A stretch of 64,000 nucleotides of DNA, taken from positions 2,514,818 through 2,578,817 of the forward strand of contig CANNBH010000001.1 in the NCBI GenBank assembly GCA_947502815.1. Reading direction: 5' to 3'. Of this stretch, positions 18,771-27,242 are shown one piece after another. This DNA is from an uncultured Erythrobacter sp. GTDB lineage: Bacteria > Pseudomonadota > Alphaproteobacteria > Sphingomonadales > Sphingomonadaceae. The translations under genes and the position numbers were made by a program. Position 1 is the first letter of the stretch. Each line of letters starts with the position of its first letter. Below the pieces are notes generated by a model, which was not told the origin of the DNA, ran no database searches, and was given only the letters and a program-made list of their open reading frames with translations.

Positions 18771-19466
18771 TTATTCGGCCTCGTCAGAGGACAACAGGAA
18801 TTTCCAGATCAATGCCCCGATGGCAGCCCCGATCAATGGTGCAACCCAGAACAGCCAAAGCTGAGGCACTGCGGCTGTGTCAGCGTAAAACGCCACACTG
18901 GTCGAACGCGCAGGATTGACCGAGGTGTTGGTCACAGGGATCGAGATAAGGTGGATCAACGTCAGCGCCAGACCGATCGCGATTGGTGCAAAGCCAGCCG
19001 GAGCTTTGGACGATGTCGCGCCTAGGATCACGATCAGGAACCCTGCGGTGAGCACAATTTCGATCACCAGCGCCGCTGTCATCGAAAATCCACCCGGAGA
19101 CAGTTCGCCGTAGCCGTTGGAGGCAAAACCGCCCGCTTGGAAATCCGCCACGCCGCTTGCAACCACGAACAGAACGCCCGCAGCAACAAATGATCCGAGC
19201 ACTTGAGCCACCCAATAGGGCAACAGATCGCCCCAATTGAACCGCTTACCAATCGCAAGGCCCAGCGATACAGCCGGGTTGAAGTGACCGCCAGAAATGC
19301 CGCCGACCGCATAGGCCATCGTCAAAACGGTAAGGCCGAAGGCGAGCGAAACGCCCACGAAGCCAATCCCCAATTCCGGAAATGCAGCGGCCAAAACGGC
19401 TGAGCCGCAACCTCCAAACACCAACCAGAACGTGCCGATAAATTCGGCAGCCAGTTTCTTCATCAT
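18771..19466 (-). CDS. aqpZ: Aquaporin Z
   Basis: A 231-residue inner-membrane water channel with six hydrophobic helices and the two half-helix motifs: NPA at 63-65 ('[10 protein letters not shown]') and NPA at 184-186 followed by the selectivity-filter Arg187 ('[10 protein letters not shown]'). His in '[15 protein letters not shown]' fits the water-selective filter, which favours AqpZ over the glycerol facilitator GlpF. The ATG at 19466 has GGGAGGGA upstream. It is monocistronic between the amidase gene and rnpB. Such channels equalise water flow during osmotic change. Confidence 0.95.
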   Translation of the reverse strand: MMKKLAAEFIGTFWLVFGGCGSAVLAAAFPELGIGFVGVSLAFGLTVLTMAYAVGGISGGHFNPAVSLGLAIGKRFNWGDLLPYWVAQVLGSFVAAGVLFVVASGVADFQAGGFASNGYGELSPGGFSMTAALVIEIVLTAGFLIVILGATSSKAPAGFAPIAIGLALTLIHLISIPVTNTSVNPARSTSVAFYADTAAVPQLWLFWVAPLIGAAIGALIWKFLLSSDEAE

Positions 19467-19580
19467 AGAATGGTCCCTCCCTTAATGACTCTTCTTGAAC
19501 ACGGATTGAGCATATTTTTGCCCTTCGCGCTGCAACGAGTTGTAAACTGAGCACCTGCGAACTCAAGCCTACACCTGTCT

Positions 19581-20330
19581 TTAACGTGCAGCCCCTCGGT
19601 CACGTTCAAGCAGCAAATGCCATAGGATCGCGCCCAATTGCGCGTCGGGCTTGCCTTCGATCTTGCCAGGGCGCCAGCGGCGCTCAAACGCTTCAATCGC
19701 TTTGCGACCTTCGGTAATGTCATAGCCATACCGTTCCAAAGCGAGGATAAATGCGCCTTCGTTGTGGAACGGATCGACCTGTTCGAGCTTTTGCGGACGC
19801 GCGAGGCACAATCCATATTGCGCCAGCCGGTCCCATGGAAACAACTCGCCCGGATCGACTTTGCGCATCGGAGCGACGTCGGAATGGCCGACAACATTGG
19901 CGCGCGGAATATCATATTGCTTCACTATTCGGGCGATGAGCGGGACGAGCGCCTCGAACTGCGCATCGGTGAATTCGCGGTATCCGCCCGCGTGACCGGG
20001 ATGGTCAAGTTCAATGCCGATACTGGCGGAATTCACATCCTTGTTGCCCCGCCAATAGGATGCGCCTGCGTGCCAAGCGCGCTTTGCCTCAGACACTAGC
20101 TGAGTGACCACGCCTTGTTCGCTGATCAGATAATGCGCCGACACACCGGCATCCGCGTCGGTGAGCCGCTCCAAAGCCGTCTCAACTGGTTGCATTTCCG
20201 TGTAGTGCACCACCAACATTGTAATCGGCAGCTTTCGATCATTGAAATTGGGCGATGGGACAACGGCGTGGACCAGTTCGCTGGTCTCCATATCGCGCCA
20301 TTCCTGCATATCGCCCGGTTCCAAGTTCAC
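19581..20330 (-). CDS. N-acetylmuramoyl-L-alanine amidase (AmpD/AmiD, Amidase_2)
   Basis: A 249-residue zinc amidase that cleaves the bond between MurNAc or anhydro-MurNAc and L-Ala of peptidoglycan. The Amidase_2 domain shows 'MLVVHYTE' (first His ligand), 'SAHYLISEQG', 'SIGIELDHPG' (catalytic Glu region), 'VVGHSDVAPMRKVDPG' (second His, conserved Lys, and Asp ligand) and 'FPW'. A peptidoglycan-binding-like C-terminal part follows (about 190-249). There is no clear signal peptide, which suggests cytoplasmic muropeptide recycling, as for AmpD, although AmiD-type length fits better. GTG at 20330 overlaps the chpT stop by four bases (GTGA), so it is translated with chpT. Confidence 0.9.
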   Translation of the reverse strand: MNLEPGDMQEWRDMETSELVHAVVPSPNFNDRKLPITMLVVHYTEMQPVETALERLTDADAGVSAHYLISEQGVVTQLVSEAKRAWHAGASYWRGNKDVNSASIGIELDHPGHAGGYREFTDAQFEALVPLIARIVKQYDIPRANVVGHSDVAPMRKVDPGELFPWDRLAQYGLCLARPQKLEQVDPFHNEGAFILALERYGYDITEGRKAIEAFERRWRPGKIEGKPDAQLGAILWHLLLERDRGAAR

Positions 20331-20980
20331 CCGATCATACCCTCGGGCTCTGGCAAGACCGCGCCCAAGACCAACGCACCGTCGGAAATTTGATATTGCA
20401 ACCCGCCACCCATTTCTTCGGCCAGCAATGCGATCATATGCGCCGCGGCCGTCCGGCTGGAAACCGCATCCGCATCTGCATCGCCCTGCAACATCTTGCC
20501 AATAGTTTCGTCAAAGGCGATCCGGTCACCCGTCGCCCGCGCGACAATTTCAACATTGCCGTCGCGCCGCTCTGCTCCGATATCGAGTGAGCCTCCGCGA
20601 ACCAAAGCGTCGAGCGCAATTTGCGAAAGGTTCAGCAAGATTTTGACCGCCGGTTTTGGCAGACTGCTTTCAGCAATAGCCCAGTTTAACTCAACGCGCT
20701 TTGCATCGCTGGCGAGCGCAGCGATCACCTCTTGCGCCTCTTTAACCGGGACCGCTTCTCCAAATCCACCCGCTGCACCAAAGGCGAGCCTGAAGAATTT
20801 GAGTTTGTCTGTGCTGATCTTGGCACTCTGTTCGAGCAATTCGATACAGCGCGCGCGCATCTCAGCATCTTGCTCATCCGCGAGCAATTCGAGGCCATTC
20901 GAAAGCGCCCCCACAGGAGAGAGCATGTCATGGCAAAGCCGGGAACACATCAGGGCGGCGAGTTCTGTTTGTGAAGTCAT
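20327..20980 (-). CDS. chpT: Histidine phosphotransferase ChpT
   Basis: A 217-residue dimeric phosphotransferase resembling a histidine kinase without kinase activity. The DHp-like helix contains 'MCSRLCHDMLSPVGALSNG' with His17 as the likely phosphorylated residue, and a degenerate ATPase-like domain follows. In Caulobacter, ChpT carries phosphate from CckA to CtrA and CpdR, controlling cell cycle and motility. The ATG at 20980 is preferred because the family starts a few residues before the His helix; the upstream extension is not protein-like. It is followed by the overlapping amidase and preceded by the JAMM gene 10 bp away on the same strand. Confidence 0.9.
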   Translation of the reverse strand: MTSQTELAALMCSRLCHDMLSPVGALSNGLELLADEQDAEMRARCIELLEQSAKISTDKLKFFRLAFGAAGGFGEAVPVKEAQEVIAALASDAKRVELNWAIAESSLPKPAVKILLNLSQIALDALVRGGSLDIGAERRDGNVEIVARATGDRIAFDETIGKMLQGDADADAVSSRTAAAHMIALLAEEMGGGLQYQISDGALVLGAVLPEPEGMIG

Positions 20981-20990
20981 AACCGGCGTT

Positions 20991-21422
20991 CTAGCTTTCG
21001 ATTGAGGTGATGAAAAGCTCCGCAAAAGCCCCGTCCCCTGCGGCGCAAGGCGCGCGGTAGAAACGCAGCCCCTTTTTGCCAGCATTGGGCCCCTGAACCG
21101 TGCCATAAATCGCCCAGATTGAGCCATCTGCGGCGGCCATAGCAATGTCAGTGGCGGAAGGCTGTGCGGGGCCAGCCGGGTGCGAATGGAAATAGCCCAC
21201 AACCTGCGGCCCGCCCAGCCTGGCCGCGCGGTGCGCGGAGATTAGAGCCGCTGGATCAATCTCAAAATGGGTCTGCGGCGATGCATGAACATTGTCTGCT
21301 TCGACAAAGGAGCGTATCCGATCCCCTTCTCCCAGCAATATTCCGCAAGCCTCATTTGGCAATGCAGCCCGCGCCGCCGTTTCCATTTGCCGCAGCGCCA
21401 GTCTTGTCACATGAATATCCAT
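20991..21422 (-). CDS. JAMM/M67-family metallopeptidase
   Basis: A 143-residue single-domain protein with a complete JAMM motif: Glu24, then His79-Ser-His81, seven residues, Ser89, two residues, Asp92 ('GYFHSHPAGPAQPSATD'). The motif binds one zinc and supports isopeptidase or peptidase activity. Bacterial stand-alone members act on ubiquitin-like sulfur carriers (as with CysM/CysO partners) or have unknown targets. No ThiS/MoaD-like gene is nearby. It lies 10 bp upstream of chpT and is divergent from rluD with 18 bp between start codons, so their control regions overlap the coding sequences. Confidence 0.88.
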   Translation of the reverse strand: MDIHVTRLALRQMETAARAALPNEACGILLGEGDRIRSFVEADNVHASPQTHFEIDPAALISAHRAARLGGPQVVGYFHSHPAGPAQPSATDIAMAAADGSIWAIYGTVQGPNAGKKGLRFYRAPCAAGDGAFAELFITSIES

Positions 21423-21440
21423 CGCGCATGGCCTTTACCC

Positions 21441-22406
21441 ATGTCTGACGCGGAAATCATCACTGGGTCTATTATCGGATCAAACACCGGACCGGTGCGG
21501 CTTGATAAGGCGCTGGCCGAGGCAACCGATCTGTCGCGCGCCAGAGTGCAAGCGTTGATCTCAGACGGGCGTGTCGAGGTTGACAATGCACCCGCCACGT
21601 CACCCTCTGCCAAAGTAAAAGCGGGCAGCGTGTTTCGCATCACCGTGCCGCCGGCGATCGAAGCAGAAGCGAAACCGCAGAATATCCCGCTCACCATTGC
21701 GTATGAAGACGCGCATTTGGTCGTGGTCGATAAACCCGCAGGGATGGTGGTCCACCCGGCAGCGGGCAACCCTGACGGCACACTGGTGAATGCGCTGCTG
21801 CACCACTGCGGCGGATCGCTTTCCGGAATAGGCGGAGTTGCACGGCCCGGTATTGTTCACCGGATCGACAAAGACACATCCGGCCTATTGGTGGTGGCAA
21901 AATCTGATGCCGCTCATGAAGGGTTGGCCGCGCAATTCGCCGGTCATTCGGTTCATAGGCGCTATCTCGCCGTGTGCGCGGGCTATCCCAACCCAGCGGC
22001 GGGCACGATTGATGAACGATTGGGCCGCAGCGACACCAACCGCAAGAAAATCGCTGTGCTGGAAAAGAATTCCTCACGCGGGAAACATGCGATCACCCAT
22101 TATAAGGCTCTTCAGCGGATGGAATCGAGCGCGCTGATCGAATGCCGACTCGAAACCGGACGCACCCATCAGGTGCGCGTTCACTGCGCGTCCATCGGCC
22201 ATCCGCTATTAGGAGATCAACTCTACGGCAAAGCTCCCAAGGTATTGAAAAATCTGCTGTCTGAGCTGAAATTCGCCCGGCAGGCGTTGCACGCAGCAGA
22301 ATTGGGTTTCCTACACCCGATTCTTGGTCAAAACCTAAGGTTTGACGCGGATTTACCCGACGACATGCGGGAACTAATCGACGAACTGGAGCGTTTTAAT
22401 CGATGA
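21441..22406 (+). CDS. rluD: 23S rRNA pseudouridine synthase RluD
   Basis: A 321-residue enzyme that isomerises uridines of 23S rRNA helix 69. It has an N-terminal S4 domain (about 18-75), then the RluA-family catalytic domain with 'GMVVHPAAGN', the catalytic motif 'HRIDKDTSGLL' (Asp143), and 'ETGRTHQVRVH'. The ATG at 21441 is chosen because the S4 domain begins shortly after it and the upstream codons overlap the divergent JAMM gene. RluA-family enzymes are alike; the S4 domain and length make RluD the best match. rpoH follows after 131 bp. Confidence 0.92.
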   Translation: MSDAEIITGSIIGSNTGPVRLDKALAEATDLSRARVQALISDGRVEVDNAPATSPSAKVKAGSVFRITVPPAIEAEAKPQNIPLTIAYEDAHLVVVDKPAGMVVHPAAGNPDGTLVNALLHHCGGSLSGIGGVARPGIVHRIDKDTSGLLVVAKSDAAHEGLAAQFAGHSVHRRYLAVCAGYPNPAAGTIDERLGRSDTNRKKIAVLEKNSSRGKHAITHYKALQRMESSALIECRLETGRTHQVRVHCASIGHPLLGDQLYGKAPKVLKNLLSELKFARQALHAAELGFLHPILGQNLRFDADLPDDMRELIDELERFNR

Positions 22407-22537
22407 AGGGTACAACATATTGCGTGAAACTCTCGTAATATAGGTAACCGTACCGTATATGTGACCATGTGGCCCGAAAGACTGGATGCCCATTAGGGGT
22501 CCGGCATCAGAGGTCGACACTAGAAAGGTTGAAAGAC

Positions 22538-23440
22538 GTGAGCAAAGCAAAGTCCACCGTCCCGGCGCTAAGCGGAGAGCAAAGCCTCAATCGCTATCTG
22601 TCGGAAATCAAAAAATACCCTGTGCTGACCGCCGAGCAGGAATATATGCTCGCCGTGGCATATGCTGAACACGAAGATCCGCAGGCTGCATCGCAGCTTG
22701 TGTCGAGCCACCTGCGTCTCGTTGCGAAAATCGCGATGGGTTACCGCGGCTATGGTCTTCCCGTGTCCGACCTCATTTCAGAGGGCAATGTCGGCCTGAT
22801 GCAGGGCGTCAAAAAATTTGAGCCCGATCGCGGCTTCCGCCTCGCGACTTACGCGATGTGGTGGATCAAAGCATCGATCCAGGAATACATCCTGCGTTCG
22901 TGGAGCCTTGTTAAAATGGGCACCACCGCCGCTCAGAAAAAGCTGTTCTTCAACCTTCGCCGGATGAAGAAGCAACTTGAGGCGTACGAGGATTCTGATC
23001 TTCACCCCGAAGACGTGACCAAGATTGCAACCGATCTGGGCGTGCCGGAGCAAGAAGTCGTCAATATGAACCGCCGAATGATGATGGGCGGCGATGGCTC
23101 GCTCAACACACCGATGCGCGGCGGCGAAGAAGGTGCCGGGGAATGGCAGGATTGGCTAACCGATGATCGTCCTTTGCAGGATGAAACGGTTGCCGACGCC
23201 GAAGAAGCCGAAGTGCGCCACGGCATGCTGGTAGAGGCAATGGATTCTCTCAATGAGCGTGAGCAGCACATCCTCACCGAACGCCGTCTGACGGAAAAGC
23301 CGCAAACACTCGAAGAACTGTCGCAGGTTTACGACGTGTCACGCGAGCGCATTCGTCAGATCGAAGTGCGCGCCTTTGAAAAGCTGCAAAAAGCGATGCA
23401 GCGGATCGCTGGCGAAAAGCTGCTGCCGGGAATGGCGTAA
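22538..23440 (+). CDS. rpoH: RNA polymerase sigma factor RpoH (sigma-32)
   Basis: A 300-residue heat-shock sigma factor. GTG 22538 is used: it has AAAGG and GAAAG upstream, and the following 'MSKAKSTVPALSGEQSLNRY' is a normal RpoH start. Region 2 includes 'LISEGNVGLMQGVKKFEPDRGFRLATYAMWWIKASIQEYI'-type sequence at about 80-118. The RpoH box 'QKKLFFNLR' is at 133-141, and the region 4 helix-turn-helix is 'VSRERIRQIEVRAFEKLQ'. It directs transcription of chaperones and proteases. clpP in this window has a sigma-32-like promoter. The stop lies 3 bp from the stop of the convergent kinase gene, and its terminator seems to lie inside that gene. Confidence 0.96.
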   Translation: MSKAKSTVPALSGEQSLNRYLSEIKKYPVLTAEQEYMLAVAYAEHEDPQAASQLVSSHLRLVAKIAMGYRGYGLPVSDLISEGNVGLMQGVKKFEPDRGFRLATYAMWWIKASIQEYILRSWSLVKMGTTAAQKKLFFNLRRMKKQLEAYEDSDLHPEDVTKIATDLGVPEQEVVNMNRRMMMGGDGSLNTPMRGGEEGAGEWQDWLTDDRPLQDETVADAEEAEVRHGMLVEAMDSLNEREQHILTERRLTEKPQTLEELSQVYDVSRERIRQIEVRAFEKLQKAMQRIAGEKLLPGMA

Positions 23441-23443
23441 GCC

Positions 23444-24070
23444 CTATCCAGGCAATCGGCGGACCAATTCGTCGAACACCGAAACATCAAAGCGCCGGGG
23501 GTTATCCTCCGGCGCTTTTGTTTTGACCTCAGCAAGAAGAGCATCCGTCTCTGGAAAGCCCCACCGAACTCGCCCCGGCAAGAGGTCAGACATTGCAGAG
23601 AACCAGTCGATCAGATGCGGCTGCAGCGCGAGATGCTGCTCAAAATTGCCGCGCCTGCGTGTCGTGTCGCCTTCTTTTTGAGCGCGAGCGATTTCTGGGA
23701 CGATTTGCTTGATCAAATACAGATCGGCAAAGCCAAGGCGGCGCTCTACAATCGCATTCCGCACAAATGGCACCGCGGTTTCAAACTTGTCCGGCCAGTG
23801 AAACCCGGCCCGCTCCATGCACCACGAATAATGCACCTTCATTGGGTCAGTGTCGCAAATGGCAAAACCGTGTTTCGCTTCAATTTCCTGTGCGAGCCCG
23901 AACCGAAAAGCGTTGTGGTCTGACCAAAATCGCGCGTGATCCTCTAGCGGGTCGTCCGCATCAGGCCGCGCTCCCGTTGCCTCAATCTCAGGCAACCAAA
24001 GCTCGTCGCCAAATTGGCGCGCAAAGGTGGTCTTGCCTGCTGCGCTGATGCCTTCCACGACAATGATCAT
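23444..24070 (-). CDS. P-loop kinase-like protein (AAA_28/deoxynucleoside-kinase type)
   Basis: A 208-residue protein that opens with a Walker A 'VVEGISAAGKTTFARQ' (Gly-x4-Gly-Lys-Thr-Thr), as in thymidylate or deoxynucleoside kinases. Further 'FAICDTDPMKVHYSW' resembles the nucleotide/acceptor region, and an Arg-rich stretch ('KEGDTTRRRGNFEQH') could be the LID. The acceptor substrate is not identifiable. It is downstream of the XRE gene by 12 bp and probably cotranscribed with it. Its 3' end carries the rpoH terminator. The fold is well supported, the role is not. Confidence 0.7.
   Translation of the reverse strand: MIIVVEGISAAGKTTFARQFGDELWLPEIEATGARPDADDPLEDHARFWSDHNAFRFGLAQEIEAKHGFAICDTDPMKVHYSWCMERAGFHWPDKFETAVPFVRNAIVERRLGFADLYLIKQIVPEIARAQKEGDTTRRRGNFEQHLALQPHLIDWFSAMSDLLPGRVRWGFPETDALLAEVKTKAPEDNPRRFDVSVFDELVRRLPG
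23489..23525 (+). terminator. rpoH terminator embedded in the convergent kinase gene
   Basis: AAAGCGCCGG (23489-23498) pairs perfectly with CCGGCGCTTT (23509-23518), followed on the plus strand by TGTTTTG. The arms fall 48 bp after the rpoH stop, inside the 3' coding part of the convergent gene, where they encode part of its C-terminus. The minus strand has no comparable T-run directly after the stem. Confidence 0.75.
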
Positions 24071-24082
24071 GATACGATCCGC

Positions 24083-24829
24083 TCACCGCCGCAACCGGCA
24101 ATAATCCCCTTCAAGCGCGGTGCTCAGCACCCCGCGATACTCTTCGATACGCGCATCACCATCCCGCACCAATCCGAACACCGGCTCATCAATCTGCCCC
24201 ATTGGCACCAACGCCACCGGGCAGGACACCGGCACCAATTGCGACCCCTGACCCACTTGCAGCGTGGACAGCAGGCCGAACATCCGCCGCTCCCGCGTGG
24301 CGCGGCCCAGCATGATCATCCGGTATTGGCCTGCCTCGCTCGTCATCAGATAAGTGTGGCCGGACAGGTGCGGCATGGAGACAAAGCCCGCTTGCTCAAA
24401 GTTCGCGTCAACTCGGTCGCTTTCGGAGAAGACGAGATGGCCTTTTGCTCCGCTCCAACGGATCTCCGTGCGATAAGCATAGACCGCGTTTTCTTCGCCA
24501 AAGCTGGCCCGCAGAGTAAGGTATTCCCCTTCGATCCATTCGACCGCTTGCCGCACGTAAGAGCCCATCTCGGGCGGCGCGAGCGCAGGGCTTGCCACCT
24601 CGGCCTCGATCTCGGTTCGCAAGGACGCGCCCAGTGCCTCCTCCAGCCTGACGATCGTCGAAAGCGTAAATGGCCGCCGCCCTGACAAAGCCTTTTCCAA
24701 TGTAGAAATGCTGACCCGTGCCGTCTCTGCCAGACCCGCGCGCGACAGCCGCCGCCGCGCAATTTCTTCCTTTAGGCGATACGCCACTTGCGCGTTGTCA
24801 AAGTCACTCATGAAACTCGCATACCCCAT
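24083..24829 (-). CDS. XRE-family transcriptional regulator with C-terminal ligand-type domain
   Basis: A 248-residue regulator. The N-terminal helix-turn-helix is seen at about 18-65 ('LAETARVSISTLEKALSGRRPFTLSTIVRLEEAL'), the typical XRE pattern. The rest (about 90-248) is a mixed alpha/beta domain with no recognised motif, reminiscent of a small-molecule sensing fold. ATG 24829 has AGGGGA seven bases upstream; ATG 24811 is an alternative with a poorer site. It is divergent from the sortase-substrate gene (172 bp between) and 12 bp upstream of the kinase gene, so it could control either or both. That is inference from position only. Confidence 0.75.
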   Translation of the reverse strand: MGYASFMSDFDNAQVAYRLKEEIARRRLSRAGLAETARVSISTLEKALSGRRPFTLSTIVRLEEALGASLRTEIEAEVASPALAPPEMGSYVRQAVEWIEGEYLTLRASFGEENAVYAYRTEIRWSGAKGHLVFSESDRVDANFEQAGFVSMPHLSGHTYLMTSEAGQYRMIMLGRATRERRMFGLLSTLQVGQGSQLVPVSCPVALVPMGQIDEPVFGLVRDGDARIEEYRGVLSTALEGDYCRLRR

Positions 24830-25001
24830 CGTTCATCCCCTGTCTTGTGACGATCCGGACAAAACCGCACACATCCGCACATTTCCTCAAATCGTCACCG
24901 ATCTGTCCGCTTGAATGGCGGAAATCGGCCTTTATTGGCCGTAGCGCGCCGTCACTCACTGCCGATAAGGGGATAGAAGTAGACGATGAATGGAGGCTTA
25001 C

Positions 25002-27242
25002 ATGCGACGAATTGCAGGATTTCCCGACCGAGACGGACTCGCCGTTATGCTTATTTTGGGGGTCGTCGCGCTGTTCGCAGTGGCCATTTCAACCATGTCC
25101 GCGCGGGCAACGGCGAACCCGATGGCTCGCGGTCCAGCGCCTGGGTCGCCCGATGCCCCTTTGGCTCCATCCTACGCTTCAGCGCAAACCGAGGGCGGAT
25201 TGATGCTGCGCGCTTCCGAAGGGGAAGTCGCCGCCAATATTCCGGCGGTTCGTCTGGGCACGGACATCGTCGCCGATGTTTCCGGCCAGACCGCACGCGT
25301 CACTGTCACACAAGCGTTCCGCAACACATCGGATCAATGGATGGAGGCAACATACCTTTACCCCCTGCCTGACAACGGTGCGGTCGACACGCTCAAAATG
25401 GTCGTTGGCAGCCGCATCTTTGAGGGCGTAATTAAGCCAAAAGAGATCGCGCAAGAGATGTATGAAGAAGCCAAGGAGAACGGCCAGAAGGCCGCCTTGG
25501 TGCAGCAACATCGCCCCAATATGTTCCGCAACTCCATCGCCAATGTCGGTCCCGGTGAAACGGTGCTGGTGCAAATCGAGTTTCAGGCTCCCATCACTCA
25601 GGTGGCAGGCGATTATTCGCTGCGGATGCCACTTGTCGTTGGCCCGCGCTATATTGCGGGCGGGGCGAACACTGGATCACTGTTAAATGCAGCCGTTCTG
25701 GCCGGAGCGAGCGACCTGACCGCTCCCACGGCGGACCCTGATATGGTGGCGCGTGCTGGCGGCGGGCTGAACCCGGTTTCGATCACAGTCAATCTTGACC
25801 CCGGCTTTACCGCAGAGGCGATTTCCAGTCCCTATCACGCGGTCAATGTGGACGGCAGCGGGGCAACCCGTACGATCACTCTTGCTGATGGAGCCGTGCC
25901 TGCAAACCGCGATTTTGAACTGCGCTGGAGCGCAGCTGGTGACGCGCCGTCGCTTGGCCTGTTTCGGCAAAGCCATTCGGAACTGGATTATGTTATGGCA
26001 ACTATCACCCCGCCATCAGTTCAGCGAGTTGGCGAGGCACCCTCGCGCGAAATGGTGTTCGTCATCGACAATTCCGGTTCCATGGCGGGCGAAAGCATGC
26101 CCGCGGCCCGGCGCAGCTTGCTCTATGCGCTGGAAACTCTGCGCCCGCAGGATCGGTTCAACATCATCCGGTTCGACGACACGATGACCGAACTGTTTGC
26201 CTCCTCTGTTGCGGCGAGCGATCGCAACATCGCACGAGCCAAGACGTTCACCCACGGGCTTGAAGCAGAAGGTGGGACCGAAATGCTACCCGCATTGGCG
26301 GCGGCTTTGGAAGACAATCACAGCCGATCAGGTGACCCGTTGCGCCAGATCATCTTTCTCACCGACGGTTCGCTTTCGAATGAGGCGGCAATGATGGAAG
26401 AAATCAGCCAAAACCGCGGCCGCAGCCGGGTGTTTATGGTCGGCATTGGCTCTGCGCCCAACACGTTCCTGATGCGGCGCATGGCAGAGGCAGGACGCGG
26501 GACCTTCACCCATATCGGCATGGGCGAGGAATCAGAGGCGCAGATGCAGCGTTTGCTAAACCGACTTGCGCAGCCTGTCGCGACGAACCTGACGGCGAGC
26601 GTTGAAGGCGGCAACATCGACTTTACCCCGCGCGATCTGCCCGATCTGTATGCCGGTGAACCGCTCGTCCTGCTTGGCCGGACCCGTCATTTGCAGGGCA
26701 CTTTGACGGTTAGCGGCATGATCGACGGCGAACGTTGGAGCCGCAATGTGGAGCTCGGCGATGCCGCGCAAAGCGATGTCGTTGCAAAACTTTGGGCGAA
26801 CCGCCGCATTGCCGAAGTGGAGGCAGAACGGTGGTCGGGCCAGATGTCTCATGATCTGGCGGACACAGCGATTGAGGAATTGGGAATGGATTTTCACCTC
26901 GTCACCAGCCGGACCAACCTGATCGCGGTGGATGACACGCCCAGCCGTCCTGATGGCGCGATGCTTACCCGTGAAGAGCTGCCCCTGCTGCTGCCTGCGG
27001 GTTGGGATTTTGATCACCTGTTCGGCGCGCATTCTGCGCAAGGTTCGCGTGATCTTCCCTTGGAAAGCGAAAAACAGCGCCAGCGGCTCGAACTGCCCAA
27101 CACATCGACTGGGTACATGCTGACCCTGATGTTCGGCCTCCTACTCCTCCTGTTGGGAATGGCCGGACTGGGACGAGAGCGGCTTTCAGCGCGGATACGC
27201 TCGTTGCTTAGCCCGGGCCTCCCTCTGCGGGCACCCGCGTGA
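25002..27242 (+). CDS. VIT and VWA domain protein with LPxTG-like tail (marine proteobacterial sortase target)
   Basis: A 746-residue envelope protein. ATG 25002 has TGGAGG six bases upstream. An N-terminal membrane segment ('AVMLILGVVALFAVAISTM') leads to a VIT domain (about 70-200, 'VTVTQAFRNTSDQWMEATYLYPLP') and a VWA domain with MIDAS 'VIDNSGSM' and 'GGTEMLPA'. The C-terminus has LPNTS at 698-702, a hydrophobic helix ('LTLMFGLLLLLLGMAGLG') and a basic tail: a sorting signal in the Gram-positive style. This agrees with TIGR03788, the partner of the sortase encoded next, whose gene overlaps its stop codon. The VWA metal site suggests adhesion or binding of another protein. Confidence 0.92.
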   Translation: MRRIAGFPDRDGLAVMLILGVVALFAVAISTMSARATANPMARGPAPGSPDAPLAPSYASAQTEGGLMLRASEGEVAANIPAVRLGTDIVADVSGQTARVTVTQAFRNTSDQWMEATYLYPLPDNGAVDTLKMVVGSRIFEGVIKPKEIAQEMYEEAKENGQKAALVQQHRPNMFRNSIANVGPGETVLVQIEFQAPITQVAGDYSLRMPLVVGPRYIAGGANTGSLLNAAVLAGASDLTAPTADPDMVARAGGGLNPVSITVNLDPGFTAEAISSPYHAVNVDGSGATRTITLADGAVPANRDFELRWSAAGDAPSLGLFRQSHSELDYVMATITPPSVQRVGEAPSREMVFVIDNSGSMAGESMPAARRSLLYALETLRPQDRFNIIRFDDTMTELFASSVAASDRNIARAKTFTHGLEAEGGTEMLPALAAALEDNHSRSGDPLRQIIFLTDGSLSNEAAMMEEISQNRGRSRVFMVGIGSAPNTFLMRRMAEAGRGTFTHIGMGEESEAQMQRLLNRLAQPVATNLTASVEGGNIDFTPRDLPDLYAGEPLVLLGRTRHLQGTLTVSGMIDGERWSRNVELGDAAQSDVVAKLWANRRIAEVEAERWSGQMSHDLADTAIEELGMDFHLVTSRTNLIAVDDTPSRPDGAMLTREELPLLLPAGWDFDHLFGAHSAQGSRDLPLESEKQRQRLELPNTSTGYMLTLMFGLLLLLLGMAGLGRERLSARIRSLLSPGLPLRAPA

